A DNA stretch of 54,264 bases, from contig JAISAH010000019.1 of assembly GCA_031266805.1 (NCBI GenBank), positions 1 to 54,264 of the forward strand, read 5' to 3'. The translations under genes and the position numbers were made by a program. The stretch is from Gracilibacteraceae bacterium (lineage in GTDB: Bacteria; Bacillota; Desulfitobacteriia; Desulfitobacteriales; Syntrophobotulaceae). This document shows positions 17,454 through 26,110 of this stretch, piece by piece; position 1 is the stretch's first letter; each line of letters begins with the position of its first letter. Below the pieces are notes generated by a model. The model had not been told where the DNA came from and ran no database searches. It was given only the letters and a program-made list of their open reading frames with translations.

Positions 17454-17717
17454 TTACTTTACAATGTATTTGCTGGCGGCTCTGCCGCCGTCGCTGTGGT
17501 ATGTCTCTCTGATGCCGATGTAGCCGCCGTCTCGCAGTTTCCTCAGATTGCGGCTGACGGCGCTTTTGGAGATATGCAGCGTCTCGCTGATTTTCCTTTG
17601 CGGGATAACGATTTCGCCGTTTCGGTCGGCAAGCTCGTTCATAATGAGATAGAGCAGCTTGCCCGTCACGCCGACGTCGACTTCCCCGCACAGCTTGAAT
17701 CTGTCCAATTTGTTCAT
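17454..17717 (-). CDS. winged helix-turn-helix regulator (87 aa)
   Basis: An 87-residue DNA-binding protein. Residues 15-70 form a MarR/replication-initiator-like winged helix: GVTGKLLYLIMNELADRNGE, IVIPQRKISETLHISKSAVS (recognition helix) and LRKLRDGGYIGI (wing). It probably regulates the surrounding transfer genes or the surface-protein block, but no operator was identified. It sits between the Cna-B protein gene and the hypothetical genes. The upstream hairpins at 17751-17808 separate it from the surface-protein gene. Confidence 0.78.
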   Translation of the reverse strand: MNKLDRFKLCGEVDVGVTGKLLYLIMNELADRNGEIVIPQRKISETLHISKSAVSRNLRKLRDGGYIGIRETYHSDGGRAASKYIVK

Positions 17718-17750
17718 GTGGATTTATTTACCTGCCTTTCCTTGAATATT

Positions 17751-17774
17751 AGGCGGTCGGGCAAACCGCCGCCT
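17751..17774 (-). terminator. hairpin upstream of the winged-helix gene
   Basis: AGGCGG/CCGCCT stem with extra internal pairing, directly after the stronger hairpin at 17781-17808. There is no T run on the minus strand, so it may be an attenuator or RNA structure in the leader of the regulator gene rather than a terminator. Confidence 0.4.
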
Positions 17775-17780
17775 ATGTAG

Positions 17781-17808
17781 AAGGGCGGCGGAACCCTTTG
17801 CCGCCCTT
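17781..17808 (-). terminator. terminator-like hairpin after the Cna-B surface protein gene
   Basis: Perfect 9-bp stem AAGGGCGGC/GCCGCCCTT with a 10-nt loop, 41 nt after the stop codon of the surface protein. The trailing T run is weak (CTTCTAC), so termination may be partial. Confidence 0.55.
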
Positions 17809-17848
17809 TGCATAACCCAGCCAAAAAATTTCCAGTTTTACATTTTTT

Positions 17849-20800
17849 TCAATATCCCGTGCGCGGAAGTCTTTCCGCCTTCTTGAACACCGTACACAGT
17901 GTCGTGCTGTTCGATAACACCCATTCCTGCCCGTGTTTTCCGCCCGCGTCGGCCTTGTTCGCGAATTCGTACCCGTTCGCCAGCGTGGTCAAAACCTTGA
18001 CATAGATCTGCGGCTGCTGAACTTGGCAAAATCCGGCTTTGACCGTGCCGAATATCAGCGTGAACGAGGTGATATACTCGTCGCTGCGCAGGCCCAGTGA
18101 GGCGCCCGAACAATCGATCACATTGTTCCGCGTCGTGCTGAGGTTGTCGGCGATGATCTTGGTATCGCCTTTATTCGTGGCGGCGAGGATTTTGTATTTG
18201 AGCGATTGGTTGTAGGTTCCGGTAACGATCTTGGCCAAGCGCACCGCGTCCGTGGGCAAAGTGTCCCGCCAGTAAAAATCCGTCAGGGGAACCGTGCCGG
18301 TGTTCCGCACTTCCCTGACGTCGTAGCGGATCGCGTCGCCCGGCATACACTCGGCGGGGCCTGTTTTCTTGATATACGCGCCCGTGTTGGCGCTGTAATT
18401 GAGGTATTCCATCTTGATAATCTGCGTGGCGAATTCAATTTCCACGTCCAGCGTCTTGTCGGAAAGCTTGTAATACTGCGGGCTTTGCACTTCTTTTATG
18501 AGGTAACGCCCTAAAGGCAGAGGCTTCGAGACGGCGCGGCCGCCTGTGCCAGACACAAAGCGGTCAATGAGATTGCCCGTTTTGTAGTCATAGCACTCAA
18601 AGATCGCCCCGGAGAGCGGCGTCCCGGCAGGCAAGCCGTTTACTTCGTTGTCGTCGCCGCTCAGTTTGAGGATTTGGATCTGCCCCATTTCGGGGGTGTT
18701 CTCCCAGCGGATTTCCGTCACTTTGCCAGGCGCGAACTCTGCCGTTCTTGGCGTATCGTCACGGTAGTAACCCGCCGCCGCGCGGGTTTCGCGAATTGTA
18801 TAGCGGCCCGCCATGAGATCATCCGTGAAGTCAATCAGCCCATTGTTGTCCGTGTAATACGTTCCCACAACTTTGCCGGACTGGTCAAAAAGCATGAACT
18901 CGACATTGTAAATCGGTTTTTTGGTCATGCTGTCAGTCTTGATGAGGCGCAGACCGGATTTCGGCGTGTTGGTGAGCTCAAGCGCGGCCAACTTGCCCGG
19001 CGTGACGGTGACGCTGTGAACGCTCGTATCAAGCTCATAGCCGCTCAAAGCCTTGCGCTCAACGACGTTGTACTCGCCCGCGGGCAGGCCGTTTATGAGG
19101 ATTCTGCCCTGGGCGTCCGTGGTGTAGCTGCCCGAAATATCGCCGTTCGGTGAGGTCGTTCTATTGGGTGAATTTGCTTCGGTGCCGGGCTGATTGCCGC
19201 CCAAAATATTCCCGGCGACGCGCTGCCCGTCCGCTCTCGTCACGTCAAAAACCACGCCCTCAAGAGGTTCGCCCGTGCGCTCGTCGGTCTTAACGATCAA
19301 AAGCCCGCTCATGGGCGTGTTAAGAATTTCAAGCACAGTGGGCCCTCCGCTCTCGATCCGCACGGTTTTCGGCTCGGAATCAAGCAGATAGCCCTCCTGT
19401 TGGCGGGTTTCCGTTACGGTGTAATAGCCGTCCGTGAGATTGGGGATATATATTTGCCCGGTTTTGTCGGTCGTGAAAGTATAGCCGCCCAACTCGCCTG
19501 TCACCTTCTCGCCGCTCATTTTGGCGATCTCAAATTCCACGCCTTCGATGGGCTGCCGGGTCACGCTGTCCAGCTTGATGATCTTGAGGCCAGAAAGCGG
19601 TTTATTCAGAAATTCCACCGCTGTGAGTTTACCTGATTTCACGATCACCGTTTTCGGAATCTCGTCCAAGGCATACCCATCCGGGCTGACGGTCTCGGAG
19701 ACGATAAACGTGCCTTCCGGCAGACCGGAAACAAGGATTTTTCCTGCGCTGTCGGTCTTGTACGTCCCGATTTTCTCCCCTGTGTCGCGCTCCACCGCGA
19801 ACGTCGCGCCGGAAAGCGGGGCTTTGGTGAAGGCGTCTAGTTTCAGGATCTCTATGCCGGAGAGCGGCCTGTTCGTGAACGTCACTGCTGTGGGGAAAAC
19901 GGGTTTCACTTCGACGGTCCTCGCCGCAGTATCAAGAATGAATCCTGCTGGGGCCTTTTTCTCAGAAATTACCAGCCATCCCGGACTTACGTTCGGTATG
20001 CTGATCGCGCCGTCAGCCCCGGTGCTGTATTCGCCCACATATTCGCCGCTCTGTTTCCTGATCTCAAAAACAGCGCCGGCGAGCGGCGTCCCGTCCGTCT
20101 CGCTCACCTTGCGGATCTGCAGAGAGGACAGCTGTTTGTTCTCAAACACCAGCTTGATGAACTGATTATTCGTCACCTCAAAATCCTGCGGCGTATCGTC
20201 CAGCAGCCATCCGTCCGGCGCCTTGGTCTCAACCGCCTTAAACCAGCCTGGAGAAAGCTTGTCGAGGATGATCACGCCGTCGCCGCCCGTTTCGTAATGG
20301 CCGACGATTTCCCCGTTTTGCCTGTATACGGTGAACTCCGCGCCTTTGAGCGGCTGTTTGCTGGCGGCGTCAATTTTGATGATCTGAGCGCCGCTTTTGG
20401 CCTTGTTGTAAAAATCGATAGTATAGGTCCGCCCGTAGTCCACCGCTACCGTCCGCGTTTGATTTTCCAAGATGTGCGTCGGCAGTGTTTTGGTTTCGGT
20501 GATGATATAGCTGTTTTTGGGCAAGTTTGGGATGGTGATGGTTCCTTGGGCGCCTGTGGTAAAAATGCCGCCGCCCGTTCCGATCACCGCGCCGGTACTG
20601 TCCGTCACCTTAAATTCCACCCCGGCCAGCGGCTCGTGGGTCGCGTGATCCATCTTGCGGATGATGATCGCGCCGTAGGGATAATTCTCAAAGGACACCT
20701 TGTAGATCTTGCCGTCAATGCCGATTTGAACTGTCTGTGGCGCAGTATCAATAGCGTAATTGGCGGGAGCCTGCAATTCTGTTACGACCGCCGCGCCGGG

Positions 20801-23800
20801 TTTTACGTTCAGTATCAGGATTTCTCCGCCCACCCCTGTGACATACTCACCGTTCGTATTGCCGATCACCGCGCCTGTGCCGTCCGTAACTTTAAACCGC
20901 GCTCCGGCCAGTGGTTCACCCGTCAGCGCGTCTGTCTTGGCGATCAGCAGAGATCCGTAGGGGTAATTGGCAAAGGAAAATTCGAGTACCGTCGTGCCGT
21001 CCGCTTTGAGGAATCCATTTTGCTGGCTGTTCTCGCTGATCAGGAAATTAGCGGGAGCCTGTACTTCTTTGCAGACATAAAATCCCGGCTCCAGTCCCGT
21101 GATCACGATGACGCCGCTGTTATCTGCGGTGTAGCGCCCTATGGCCGTGCCGGGCACGCCGGACACTTGCTCATCGGCCCGGTAAAGCTCAAAGGCCGCG
21201 CCCGCGAGCAGTTCGCCCGTTATGGCGTGGGTTTTCTTGATGACTATGGAATTGAGCGGCCAGTTAAAGCCCTCACCCTGGGCATAATACTCGCTGCCAG
21301 AGTGTTCCGCAGCCTGTGCCGCGAAGGCACTCACCACGCCGGGGTTTGCCGCGCTCTGCGCAGCCTCCGCCTCCTCCTGCGCCGCGCTGTCCGCGCCGGT
21401 GTAGTAACGCTCAAATTCCGGCAGATAGGCGTTGTCGCCCGCGCTGAAATACATGCGGGTCACGGGATTTTTCGGCAGAGAAAAACCGGGCGCCGGCAGG
21501 GTTTCCGTGAAAACAAACCATCCCGGCTCCGCTTTGGGGATGATTATGCGCCCGTCCGTCCCCGTCTTGTAGCTTCCGAGGTTCAAAAGCCCGCCTCCCG
21601 GCTGCTCATACTCTACTTTGAATGTCGCGCCGGGTATGCCTTCGCCCGTAAGCGCGTTGGTTTTCAGAAATATCGCCACGGGTTTTCTGATGTTGTCGAA
21701 TTTAAGGGTTTTAGTTTTGCCCCATTCCAGCTGAATTTCCTTACTCTCGGTGTAGAGCAGCCAGCCGTCCGGAGGCATAAATTCCTCGGCTCGGTACACC
21801 GCTTCGTCGAGGTTCTCAATCAGGATTTCGCCCGACGAATCAGTGATATACTCGGAAACTGTGGCATCCTCCGCTTTCGTCACACGAAACTCCGCATTTG
21901 GCAGCGGCTCGCCGGTCACGGCGTCGATTTTGAGGATCCGCAGCTTGGGCCTGACCTTATTGGTGAAAACGAGGGTCTTCGCCCTTCCCCATTCGAGTTT
22001 GATGTCCTTATGCTGCGGATCCAGCAGATAACCGGCCGGCGCGGCATATTCTTCAGCGGAGTAGATTTTATCCTCAAGCCCCGTGATGATTATGCGCCCG
22101 TCCGCTCCTGTGACGTACTCGGAAACAGTGCCGCCCTCAGTCGCCCAAACGCGGAACTTGGCCCCGGCCAAGGGTTCTTTGCTTTCCTCGTCAATTTTGA
22201 GGATCTCCAGCGAGAGCCTCGCTTTATTGCTGAAAACAAGGGTTTTCGTCTGCCCCCACTCAAGCCTTATATCTTTATGCTGTGGATCAAGCAGATAACC
22301 GGAAGGGGCCTCATATTCCCAAACGGAGTACACCGCTTCGTCAAGATCGTGGATCGTGACGGTTCCGCTCGCGTCAGTGACGTATTCTGACACGGTAGCG
22401 TCCTCGGTCTTTTGGACTTTGAACTTCGCTCCGGCCAGCGGCGCATTTGTCAGGCTGTCTACTTTCATTATCTGGAGAGAGGGGCGCAGGCGGTTGTCGA
22501 ATTTGATTTCGACTGTCTTGCCCGGCTCAAGATACACGTCTTTGGATTCCCAGGTTTTAAGATACCCAGAGGGAGCGGCCAGTTCCGTCACCGTATACCA
22601 CTCATTCGGATCGAGGTTTTCAATGTGGATCATCCCGCTCTGCCCGGTAATGCCCTCGTACACTATGCTGCCGCCCTTTTTCGCCACCGAAAACTCCGCG
22701 CCCGCCAGCGGCAGACCGGTGTCCTCGTCGTACTTCCAGATGATCAAGCCGGGCTTCTTGCTGTTTTTCAGGACGATTGACGCGCTCTTGCCCGCCTCTA
22801 AAATGATAGTCTGCGGCGTGGGGTCAAGCGCGTAAGGCGCGGGAACTGAGAGTTCAACCGCAGAGTACACGCCCGGAGGGAGCGAGAGATCTGCCCAACC
22901 GCCCGCGCCGGTCGTCACGTCCGTAAAATTCATGCCGCCCTCTTTGGCGATGCGAATGACGGCGCCCTCCACGCCGGCGCCGGTGTCCGCGTCGATTTTG
23001 CGCACGAAGAGCGACGGCTCTTTCTCGTTGGTGAAAGTGACGGTGGCTGTCTGCTCCCACTTGACAGTCACGTCCTTGTGGGATGTCACGTCCAATACGA
23101 AACCGCTCGGCGGGGTCATCTCCTCAACCCAAAACACGCCGGTTTTCGTCAGCGGGACAACAACGCGCCCGCTGCTATCCGCAGTGAACACTCCAACCAC
23201 GCCGCCCTCGGGGTCCGTCACCTTGAATACAGCGCCCGCGAGCGGTGAGTTTGTGCCCGCGGCCAGTTTGACGATCTCAAGGAAGGTGTTTTGCGCGGAG
23301 TAAAGCGCGGTCGTCGTGGCGTTTTGGAAGTCGAACGGGTCGCGGGTGACGGCGAAGTCCTGCAAGGCGCTGTCGTAGGACAGGCCATAGATCACGGCGT
23401 TTGTGCGTAGCTGCCCTTTGACCGTGACAACAAAATTACCTGTTCTATCCGCGATTTGGTCAGCCGGAACGATCACCTTAAACTGTTCGCCGGCTGCGAA
23501 TACTGTCTTTGCACCCCCTGCGAGGTCTGTAACTTTTGTGCCGCCAGGGACATCGCCCTCAAGGAAAACTTCGAAGCTGCGGATTTCCATGTTGGCCGTG
23601 ACGGTGTAGGTCTGCGAGACGTAGCCAGGATTCAGCGCGTCTTGCTCCATTTTCGCTGCGTCCGGCGCGACTGAAAGCATAGTCTGTGGGATTGAGGTGA
23701 CGGCTATGCCCGCCGAATAGATTTGTTTCATCGCAGCCAGCGTGACCGCCTGTTCGCTGCTCGCCGCCGCCCAACTGTTCACGTTCCAGCCGTAAATGTA

Positions 23801-24211
23801 CGTCCAGAGCGCCATTTTGGTGGCGTAATACGCCTGCTCGCGGGTGTGGACGCCGAGTTCGCCGATGGTTTTATAGGGATAGCCGTTTGAAACTATGCCC
23901 CATATTTTCGGATTGGTGATATAATCTTTGGTATCCACGCTGTACGGACTCGTTTCGCTCGGTCCCGGTTTTTGCGGGTTTAGGCAGTAGGCCGGGAATT
24001 CAAATGATTCGCCGGTGAGCAGGCGCCCGGTGTAGCCGACGAAAAACACGGTTTTGGGCGTGCCCTCATAGAGCAGATAGTTGAGCGATTCACCAAGGGA
24101 ATAAATGCGGGCCTCGGCCATCGCTTCTTCCGCGGTGGGGGCCGCCGCCGCGGGATTTACCGCGCTCAGCAGGGCGATAAGCGCAAGCAAAATGATCAAC
24201 GCTTTTTTCAT
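17849..24211 (-). CDS. giant Cna-B/SpaA-repeat surface protein with LPRTG end (2120 aa)
   Basis: Secreted surface protein. The signal peptide starts MKKALIILLALIALLS, chosen because GGAG lies about 10 nt before the ATG at 24211. Residues 30-300 resemble a thioester (Cys-Gln) adhesion domain: the Cys is in FPAYCLNP, but the expected Gln is Lys in TKMALW. About 17 Cna-B/SpaA modules follow, each opening like 'LxIxKxDxxTxxPLAGAxFxV' and ending in a Lys/Asn-type isopeptide pattern. A non-repeat domain (about 1920-2100) has GAYIKKTGPAECMPGDAIRY and a DUF11-like end. The last residues are LPRTGY and then stop: a sortase-like motif without the usual membrane anchor. Probably an adhesin or pilin-like fibre of the element's donor cells. 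The sortase gene lies upstream in the same operon. Confidence 0.9.
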   Translation of the reverse strand: MKKALIILLALIALLSAVNPAAAAPTAEEAMAEARIYSLGESLNYLLYEGTPKTVFFVGYTGRLLTGESFEFPAYCLNPQKPGPSETSPYSVDTKDYITNPKIWGIVSNGYPYKTIGELGVHTREQAYYATKMALWTYIYGWNVNSWAAASSEQAVTLAAMKQIYSAGIAVTSIPQTMLSVAPDAAKMEQDALNPGYVSQTYTVTANMEIRSFEVFLEGDVPGGTKVTDLAGGAKTVFAAGEQFKVIVPADQIADRTGNFVVTVKGQLRTNAVIYGLSYDSALQDFAVTRDPFDFQNATTTALYSAQNTFLEIVKLAAGTNSPLAGAVFKVTDPEGGVVGVFTADSSGRVVVPLTKTGVFWVEEMTPPSGFVLDVTSHKDVTVKWEQTATVTFTNEKEPSLFVRKIDADTGAGVEGAVIRIAKEGGMNFTDVTTGAGGWADLSLPPGVYSAVELSVPAPYALDPTPQTIILEAGKSASIVLKNSKKPGLIIWKYDEDTGLPLAGAEFSVAKKGGSIVYEGITGQSGMIHIENLDPNEWYTVTELAAPSGYLKTWESKDVYLEPGKTVEIKFDNRLRPSLQIMKVDSLTNAPLAGAKFKVQKTEDATVSEYVTDASGTVTIHDLDEAVYSVWEYEAPSGYLLDPQHKDIRLEWGQTKTLVFSNKARLSLEILKIDEESKEPLAGAKFRVWATEGGTVSEYVTGADGRIIITGLEDKIYSAEEYAAPAGYLLDPQHKDIKLEWGRAKTLVFTNKVRPKLRILKIDAVTGEPLPNAEFRVTKAEDATVSEYITDSSGEILIENLDEAVYRAEEFMPPDGWLLYTESKEIQLEWGKTKTLKFDNIRKPVAIFLKTNALTGEGIPGATFKVEYEQPGGGLLNLGSYKTGTDGRIIIPKAEPGWFVFTETLPAPGFSLPKNPVTRMYFSAGDNAYLPEFERYYTGADSAAQEEAEAAQSAANPGVVSAFAAQAAEHSGSEYYAQGEGFNWPLNSIVIKKTHAITGELLAGAAFELYRADEQVSGVPGTAIGRYTADNSGVIVITGLEPGFYVCKEVQAPANFLISENSQQNGFLKADGTTVLEFSFANYPYGSLLIAKTDALTGEPLAGARFKVTDGTGAVIGNTNGEYVTGVGGEILILNVKPGAAVVTELQAPANYAIDTAPQTVQIGIDGKIYKVSFENYPYGAIIIRKMDHATHEPLAGVEFKVTDSTGAVIGTGGGIFTTGAQGTITIPNLPKNSYIITETKTLPTHILENQTRTVAVDYGRTYTIDFYNKAKSGAQIIKIDAASKQPLKGAEFTVYRQNGEIVGHYETGGDGVIILDKLSPGWFKAVETKAPDGWLLDDTPQDFEVTNNQFIKLVFENKQLSSLQIRKVSETDGTPLAGAVFEIRKQSGEYVGEYSTGADGAISIPNVSPGWLVISEKKAPAGFILDTAARTVEVKPVFPTAVTFTNRPLSGIEILKLDAFTKAPLSGATFAVERDTGEKIGTYKTDSAGKILVSGLPEGTFIVSETVSPDGYALDEIPKTVIVKSGKLTAVEFLNKPLSGLKIIKLDSVTRQPIEGVEFEIAKMSGEKVTGELGGYTFTTDKTGQIYIPNLTDGYYTVTETRQQEGYLLDSEPKTVRIESGGPTVLEILNTPMSGLLIVKTDERTGEPLEGVVFDVTRADGQRVAGNILGGNQPGTEANSPNRTTSPNGDISGSYTTDAQGRILINGLPAGEYNVVERKALSGYELDTSVHSVTVTPGKLAALELTNTPKSGLRLIKTDSMTKKPIYNVEFMLFDQSGKVVGTYYTDNNGLIDFTDDLMAGRYTIRETRAAAGYYRDDTPRTAEFAPGKVTEIRWENTPEMGQIQILKLSGDDNEVNGLPAGTPLSGAIFECYDYKTGNLIDRFVSGTGGRAVSKPLPLGRYLIKEVQSPQYYKLSDKTLDVEIEFATQIIKMEYLNYSANTGAYIKKTGPAECMPGDAIRYDVREVRNTGTVPLTDFYWRDTLPTDAVRLAKIVTGTYNQSLKYKILAATNKGDTKIIADNLSTTRNNVIDCSGASLGLRSDEYITSFTLIFGTVKAGFCQVQQPQIYVKVLTTLANGYEFANKADAGGKHGQEWVLSNSTTLCTVFKKAERLPRTGY

Positions 24212-24250
24212 AGGGTAAAATCTCCTTTTCAATTTTATGGCAAAAGAAAA

Positions 24251-24274
24251 AGGACACGGAGTAACCCATGTCCT
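24251..24274 (-). terminator. rho-independent terminator between secreted-protein and Cna-B genes
   Basis: Minus-strand stem AGGACAtGG/CCgTGTCCT with a 6-nt loop, followed by TTTTTCTTTT. It would limit read-through into the Cna-B protein gene. Confidence 0.72.
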
Positions 24275-24311
24275 CAAACACCCGAATCTGTTCAGTTGTC
24301 GGGGGGCTTTG

Positions 24312-25196
24312 TCACTTCATGAAATATTCAGTGTCCAGAAATTTGCCGTTGTTGTAGCTGTCGTAGGCGTAAATGCGGATCACCGTGCCACCGCCCGTCG
24401 ATTTTACGAACTTCTCAATTTCCCAGTCTCGCCACGGATAGAATGTGTGCGGTCCCATGTCGTTCGTGATTTCAACGCTGATGGTGAAATTCGGGATATT
24501 GGTGGACGGGTCATGGTTTTTCCATAAGAGCGGATTCTGCCTGGCGTACTTGTAAATCGTTCGCGCCATGCGCTCAACCTCATAGGGATTGAACACCATG
24601 AGCGTGTCGTAGGGAAAGCCGTACGTCTCGCCGGTAAAACGAACTGGCGGCTGATTGGGGAATGTCAGACGGGGATAGCTGTCCCACTCGCTCTGCCAGG
24701 CGGGGAGAGCTGCATTCGGCCAGAGTGTGCCATCCGCTGTTTTCCAGGGCTTGTCCTCCGGGCCGCGCAGGATTTTGTAGTCGCCGCCGACGCTCCCTTT
24801 TGAGGTCGCCACGGGCGAAACACTCACGATGTCGCCGGTTTTCAGGGGGCTGAAAGCATAGCCGTAGCCGCCCGTCAGAGGCGCGGGCGCTGTTTGCGGC
24901 AATTGCTCGCCTTCGTAGCCGCGCGTCGTGTCGATAACTACGCGGTTGCTTGCGTCGTCCCACACGGCGCTGAAATCCTTGCCGCTCGCTTTGAGGGCGA
25001 GCGAGGTTTCGCTGAGCCGGAAGTAGTGATGGCCTTCAATGACATAGCCTTTCAGGGTAGCCGTCCGGCCGTCGATCACGGCGCTCACCGTCTCAGGCTG
25101 CGCTATGACGCCGGCTGCGTAAGCCGCCGCGCCGCCGAATATGATCGCTCCGGCAAGGAATCCGGCGACAAATGTGATCTGTCCTTTTCTTTTCAT
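24312..25196 (-). CDS. secreted protein with a copper-amine-oxidase-like stalk domain
   Basis: A 294-residue exported protein. The ATG at 25196 follows GAGGAGGG; an upstream 25-residue extension was rejected. An N-terminal membrane/signal segment (ITFVAGFLAGAIIFGGAAAYA) precedes a stalk-like domain: VSAVIDGRTATLKGYVIEGHHYFRLSETSLAL and FSAVWDDASNRVVIDTTRGY, about residues 35-100, typical of CuAO_N1-like extracellular modules. The rest (GDIVSVSPVATSKGSVGGDYKI, MVFNPYEVERMARTIYKYA) is not recognised. It lies in the sortase/adhesin block, so a cell-envelope role during mating or adhesion is likely. Confidence 0.72.
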   Translation of the reverse strand: MKRKGQITFVAGFLAGAIIFGGAAAYAAGVIAQPETVSAVIDGRTATLKGYVIEGHHYFRLSETSLALKASGKDFSAVWDDASNRVVIDTTRGYEGEQLPQTAPAPLTGGYGYAFSPLKTGDIVSVSPVATSKGSVGGDYKILRGPEDKPWKTADGTLWPNAALPAWQSEWDSYPRLTFPNQPPVRFTGETYGFPYDTLMVFNPYEVERMARTIYKYARQNPLLWKNHDPSTNIPNFTISVEITNDMGPHTFYPWRDWEIEKFVKSTGGGTVIRIYAYDSYNNGKFLDTEYFMK

Positions 25197-25286
25197 GACG
25201 AACGCCCTCCTCAATGTGATGGATTGTACTTTTATGGGTTTTATTATATCAAAAGCCTGGGGGCGTTTCATAGTCTGCGAATCTGC

Positions 25287-26087
25287 CTATCGCACTTCTT
25301 TAAGCGTGGCGGCCCATCTCACCTCCGGCGTGTTTTCCACGCATGTTATGAGGGTGAGCAGATTTTCCGACGACCAGGCCAGCTTGGAATTGTCGTACTC
25401 GCCGATCTGCTCCTTGCCGATAACTTCATAGACGCGAACGCCGTACTTGGTGGTGTACGTCACTTTGTCGCCCGCTTTCAGGTCTTTTACAAAGCTGAAA
25501 TACGGCCACGAGCCGCGATTGTGCCCGCAGAGCGCGATATTCCCATCCCAGGCCGAGGTCGCGGAGAAGTGCCCGGCGCCTTTTTTCAGGTTATCAAGGC
25601 TTTCGCCCTCATACACGGTGATGCTTTTGCCTGTTTTGTGAATATACAGCGTTCCGATACTTCCATCCGCGTAGTATAGTGGCGCGGTATTCAGCGCGAT
25701 GGTCTGCGATGTGGACGGCAGCAGGCCCACTGACGCTCCGGCGCTCCCCGGCGCGTAATTCTCGCCGCCCGATATGGGTTGGTTCTGCGCTGTGGAAATA
25801 AAGCCGCTTTCGTGCCGGTTGTCGTGGTAAAGGCTTGATGGTTCGGTGGGGATGTCGCCGCTCCCATAGAAGTACGGCGGCGGCAACGCCGAATTGTCCT
25901 TGCTCCGCCGAACGTTTTCGCTCATGGGGTCCGGTGAAACGGGTTCATCCGTGCTTGTTGCGCCGCCGAATGTCACGCCGCCGGCGGGGCCGCTCTCGAA
26001 GCTGTAATTCGCGGCGAGCGCGGGTGTGGCAAAACCCGCTATCATTACACAGATAAAGGTTATGGCGACAATCTTTTTCATGATCAT
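25287..26087 (-). CDS. srtD: class B/D-type sortase
   Basis: A 266-residue sortase. The N-terminal signal/anchor (MKKIVAITFICVMIAGFAT) is followed by a Pro/Ser-rich linker (residues 30-130). The catalytic domain shows GTLYIHKTGKSITVYEG, the active-site His in IALCGHNRGSWPYF (about residue 190), GDKVTYTTKYGVRVYEV, and the Cys of LLTLITCVENTPEVRW near the C-terminus, with the following Arg. Sortases of this type join LPxTG-like substrates to the wall or to each other. The adjacent LPRTG-ending Cna-B protein is the obvious substrate. Start ATG at 26087; GAAAGGAT lies 9 nt upstream. The subclass is my judgement; the fold is secure. Confidence 0.87.
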   Translation of the reverse strand: MIMKKIVAITFICVMIAGFATPALAANYSFESGPAGGVTFGGATSTDEPVSPDPMSENVRRSKDNSALPPPYFYGSGDIPTEPSSLYHDNRHESGFISTAQNQPISGGENYAPGSAGASVGLLPSTSQTIALNTAPLYYADGSIGTLYIHKTGKSITVYEGESLDNLKKGAGHFSATSAWDGNIALCGHNRGSWPYFSFVKDLKAGDKVTYTTKYGVRVYEVIGKEQIGEYDNSKLAWSSENLLTLITCVENTPEVRWAATLKEVR

Positions 26088-26110
26088 GATCTTAAATCCT
26101 TTCCGCCGAT

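Noticed and set aside
20297-22390. 697-codon plus-strand open frame opposite the Cna-B repeat gene
   Set aside because: It is the antisense shadow of a GC-rich repeat gene. The minus-strand frame has a signal peptide, coherent Cna-B modules and a ribosome binding site; the plus frame has no recognisable domain or RBS.
17849-24211. CRISPR-like regular repeats
   Set aside because: The periodicity is protein-level Cna-B repetition of about 80-90 codons. There are no short identical DNA repeats with unique spacers.
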